A DNA stretch of 64,000 bases from assembly GCF_009193265.1 (NCBI RefSeq), contig NZ_VZZZ01000006.1, positions 372,001 through 436,000 on the forward strand, written 5' to 3'. Position numbers and translations under genes: made by a program. Of this stretch, positions 63,437-64,000 are shown piece after piece. Each line of letters starts with the position of its first letter. Position 1 is the stretch's first letter. The notes below the pieces were generated by a model. It made no database searches. It saw only the letters and a program-made list of their open reading frames with translations, and was not told the DNA's origin. This stretch comes from Marinobacter changyiensis. Its GTDB lineage: Bacteria; Pseudomonadota; Gammaproteobacteria; Pseudomonadales; Oleiphilaceae.

Positions 63437-63805
63437 ATGAAACCACGTACCCAATGGGATATCGTCTGTGATGTCAGCGACCTGGTGCCGGATTCCGGCA
63501 TCGCCGTCTGGACCAGCAACGGCCCGGTCGCCCTGTTCTACCTGCCGGAGCGCTTGCCGGCCCTGTTCGCCATCGGTCACTTCGACCCCTGCAGCGGCGC
63601 CGATGTGCTGGCCCGGGGCATCACCGGCGACATCAAAGGAGAGCCGGTGGTGGCCTCGCCGATCTACAAACAGCACTTCAGCCTGCTGACCGGGCAATGC
63701 CTGGAACATGAGGATGTCCGGGTCCCCGTCTTCCGTGCTCTGGTGGACGGTGATCAGGTGCGGCTGGAAATCCCGGTGGCCGGCCGCAGCGAGCAGGCTG
63801 CCTGA
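63437..63805 (+). CDS. nirD: Nitrite reductase small subunit NirD
   Basis: A 122-residue NirD with the Rieske-like fold and no cluster-binding Cys/His pairs, as usual for this family. The N-terminus is MKPRTQWDIVCDVSDLVPDSGIAVW; ALFAIGHFDPCSGADVLARGI and PVVASPIYKQHFSLLTGQCLEHEDV are hallmark segments. AAGGAG lies 7 nt upstream of the ATG and 12 nt after the nirB stop. It completes the NADH-nitrite reductase with NirB. Confidence 0.94.
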   Translation: MKPRTQWDIVCDVSDLVPDSGIAVWTSNGPVALFYLPERLPALFAIGHFDPCSGADVLARGITGDIKGEPVVASPIYKQHFSLLTGQCLEHEDVRVPVFRALVDGDQVRLEIPVAGRSEQAA

Positions 63806-63828
63806 CTGTGGTTCGGTGGGCCGTTAAA

Positions 63829-64000
63829 CTATTGGTTGAACAATCTGTTTGCCTGCCCGCCCTGAAGCAGGCCCGCGTTCTTGTCTGAGATCTGGCTGTT
63901 CAGAGTCCAGAAATCATACAGCACACCGATGAGAAACAGGCCGCCGGTGAGCAGGTAGATGATGCCAGTAATCCATTTACCCATGTACATGCGATGGACG
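63829..64000 (-). CDS. TM2-domain membrane protein (C-terminal part, runs off the window)
   Basis: The last 57 codons of a minus-strand gene encode VHRMYMGKWITGIIYLLTGG, then LFLIGVLYDFWTLNSQISD and a short polar tail ending LFNQ. The H-R-x-Y-x-G-K opening followed by two hydrophobic segments and YDFW is the TM2 domain pattern. Function of this family is not established. It converges on nirD; 23 nt separate the stop codons. Confidence 0.82.
   Translation of the reverse strand, partial: VHRMYMGKWITGIIYLLTGGLFLIGVLYDFWTLNSQISDKNAGLLQGGQANRLFNQ

Overview
The window looks like chromosomal DNA of a marine gammaproteobacterium, most like Marinobacter or a close relative. This rests on gene content (TRAP transporter, fatty and hydroxy-acid catabolism, assimilatory nitrate genes, TonB/ExbBD, many c-di-GMP proteins) and moderately high GC; it is a judgement from remembered gene sets, not a search. 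No rRNA, tRNA, CRISPR array, prophage or intact insertion sequence was seen.

Layout. 1-7330 (minus): a catabolic operon of two SDRs, a hotdog thioesterase, an acyl-CoA dehydrogenase, an APH-type kinase, a SurE phosphatase, an acyl-CoA ligase and the start of a LivH permease. The kinase/dehydrogenase pair resembles the LvaA/LvaC and ACAD10/11 logic for 4-hydroxyacyl-CoA substrates. 7462-12191 (plus): a second CoA ligase and a DctPQM TRAP transporter. 12242-17831 (minus): exported MsrAB fusion, an MXKDX-repeat protein with a response regulator/kinase pair, and an Aer-like receptor. 18065-31000: MATE pump, diguanylate cyclase facing a degenerate HD-GYP protein, small envelope genes, S-formylglutathione hydrolase, CBS protein, alpha/beta hydrolase, 1-Cys peroxiredoxin, MetNIQ and an HDOD-GAF protein.

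30780-36299 is a little-described envelope module: ECF sigma factor and RskA-like anti-sigma on one strand, and DUF4331 protein, small lipoprotein, TPR protein and HupE/UreJ-like membrane protein on the other, separated by a 14-bp tandem repeat, with an intrinsic terminator embedded in the 5' end of the TPR gene. 36304-45000 holds REP-like repeats, amidase, exported glutathione peroxidase, a lytic transglycosylase, TauE/SafE and EamA transporters, an encapsulin-type ferritin (EncFtn) without an encapsulin gene beside it, and a large CACHE/HAMP/PAS/GGDEF protein. 45072-47435 is a Fur-box-preceded exbB-exbD-exbD-tonB operon in which the second ExbD carries Asn in place of the transmembrane Asp and TonB contains 16 perfect hexanucleotide repeats.

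47519-55740 carries the scars of an old tandem duplication: an intact SprT-like gene, an internally deleted nasA remnant, an intact RND pump operon, a remnant of the SprT-like 3' end, intact nasA, and a remnant of the RND 3' end. 55745-63805 is the nitrate/nitrite assimilation region: nrtABC and an FAD reductase-nirB-nirD operon. Each of the two transcription units is preceded by the same arrangement, an NtrC-like box about 95 bp upstream of a sigma-54 promoter, followed by a hairpin leader ending in a strong intrinsic terminator just before the ribosome binding site. This suggests nitrogen control at initiation plus nitrate-dependent antitermination (NasT/ANTAR-like). nasA is divergent from nrtABC and has its own leader terminator. 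A TM2-domain protein gene runs off the right edge.
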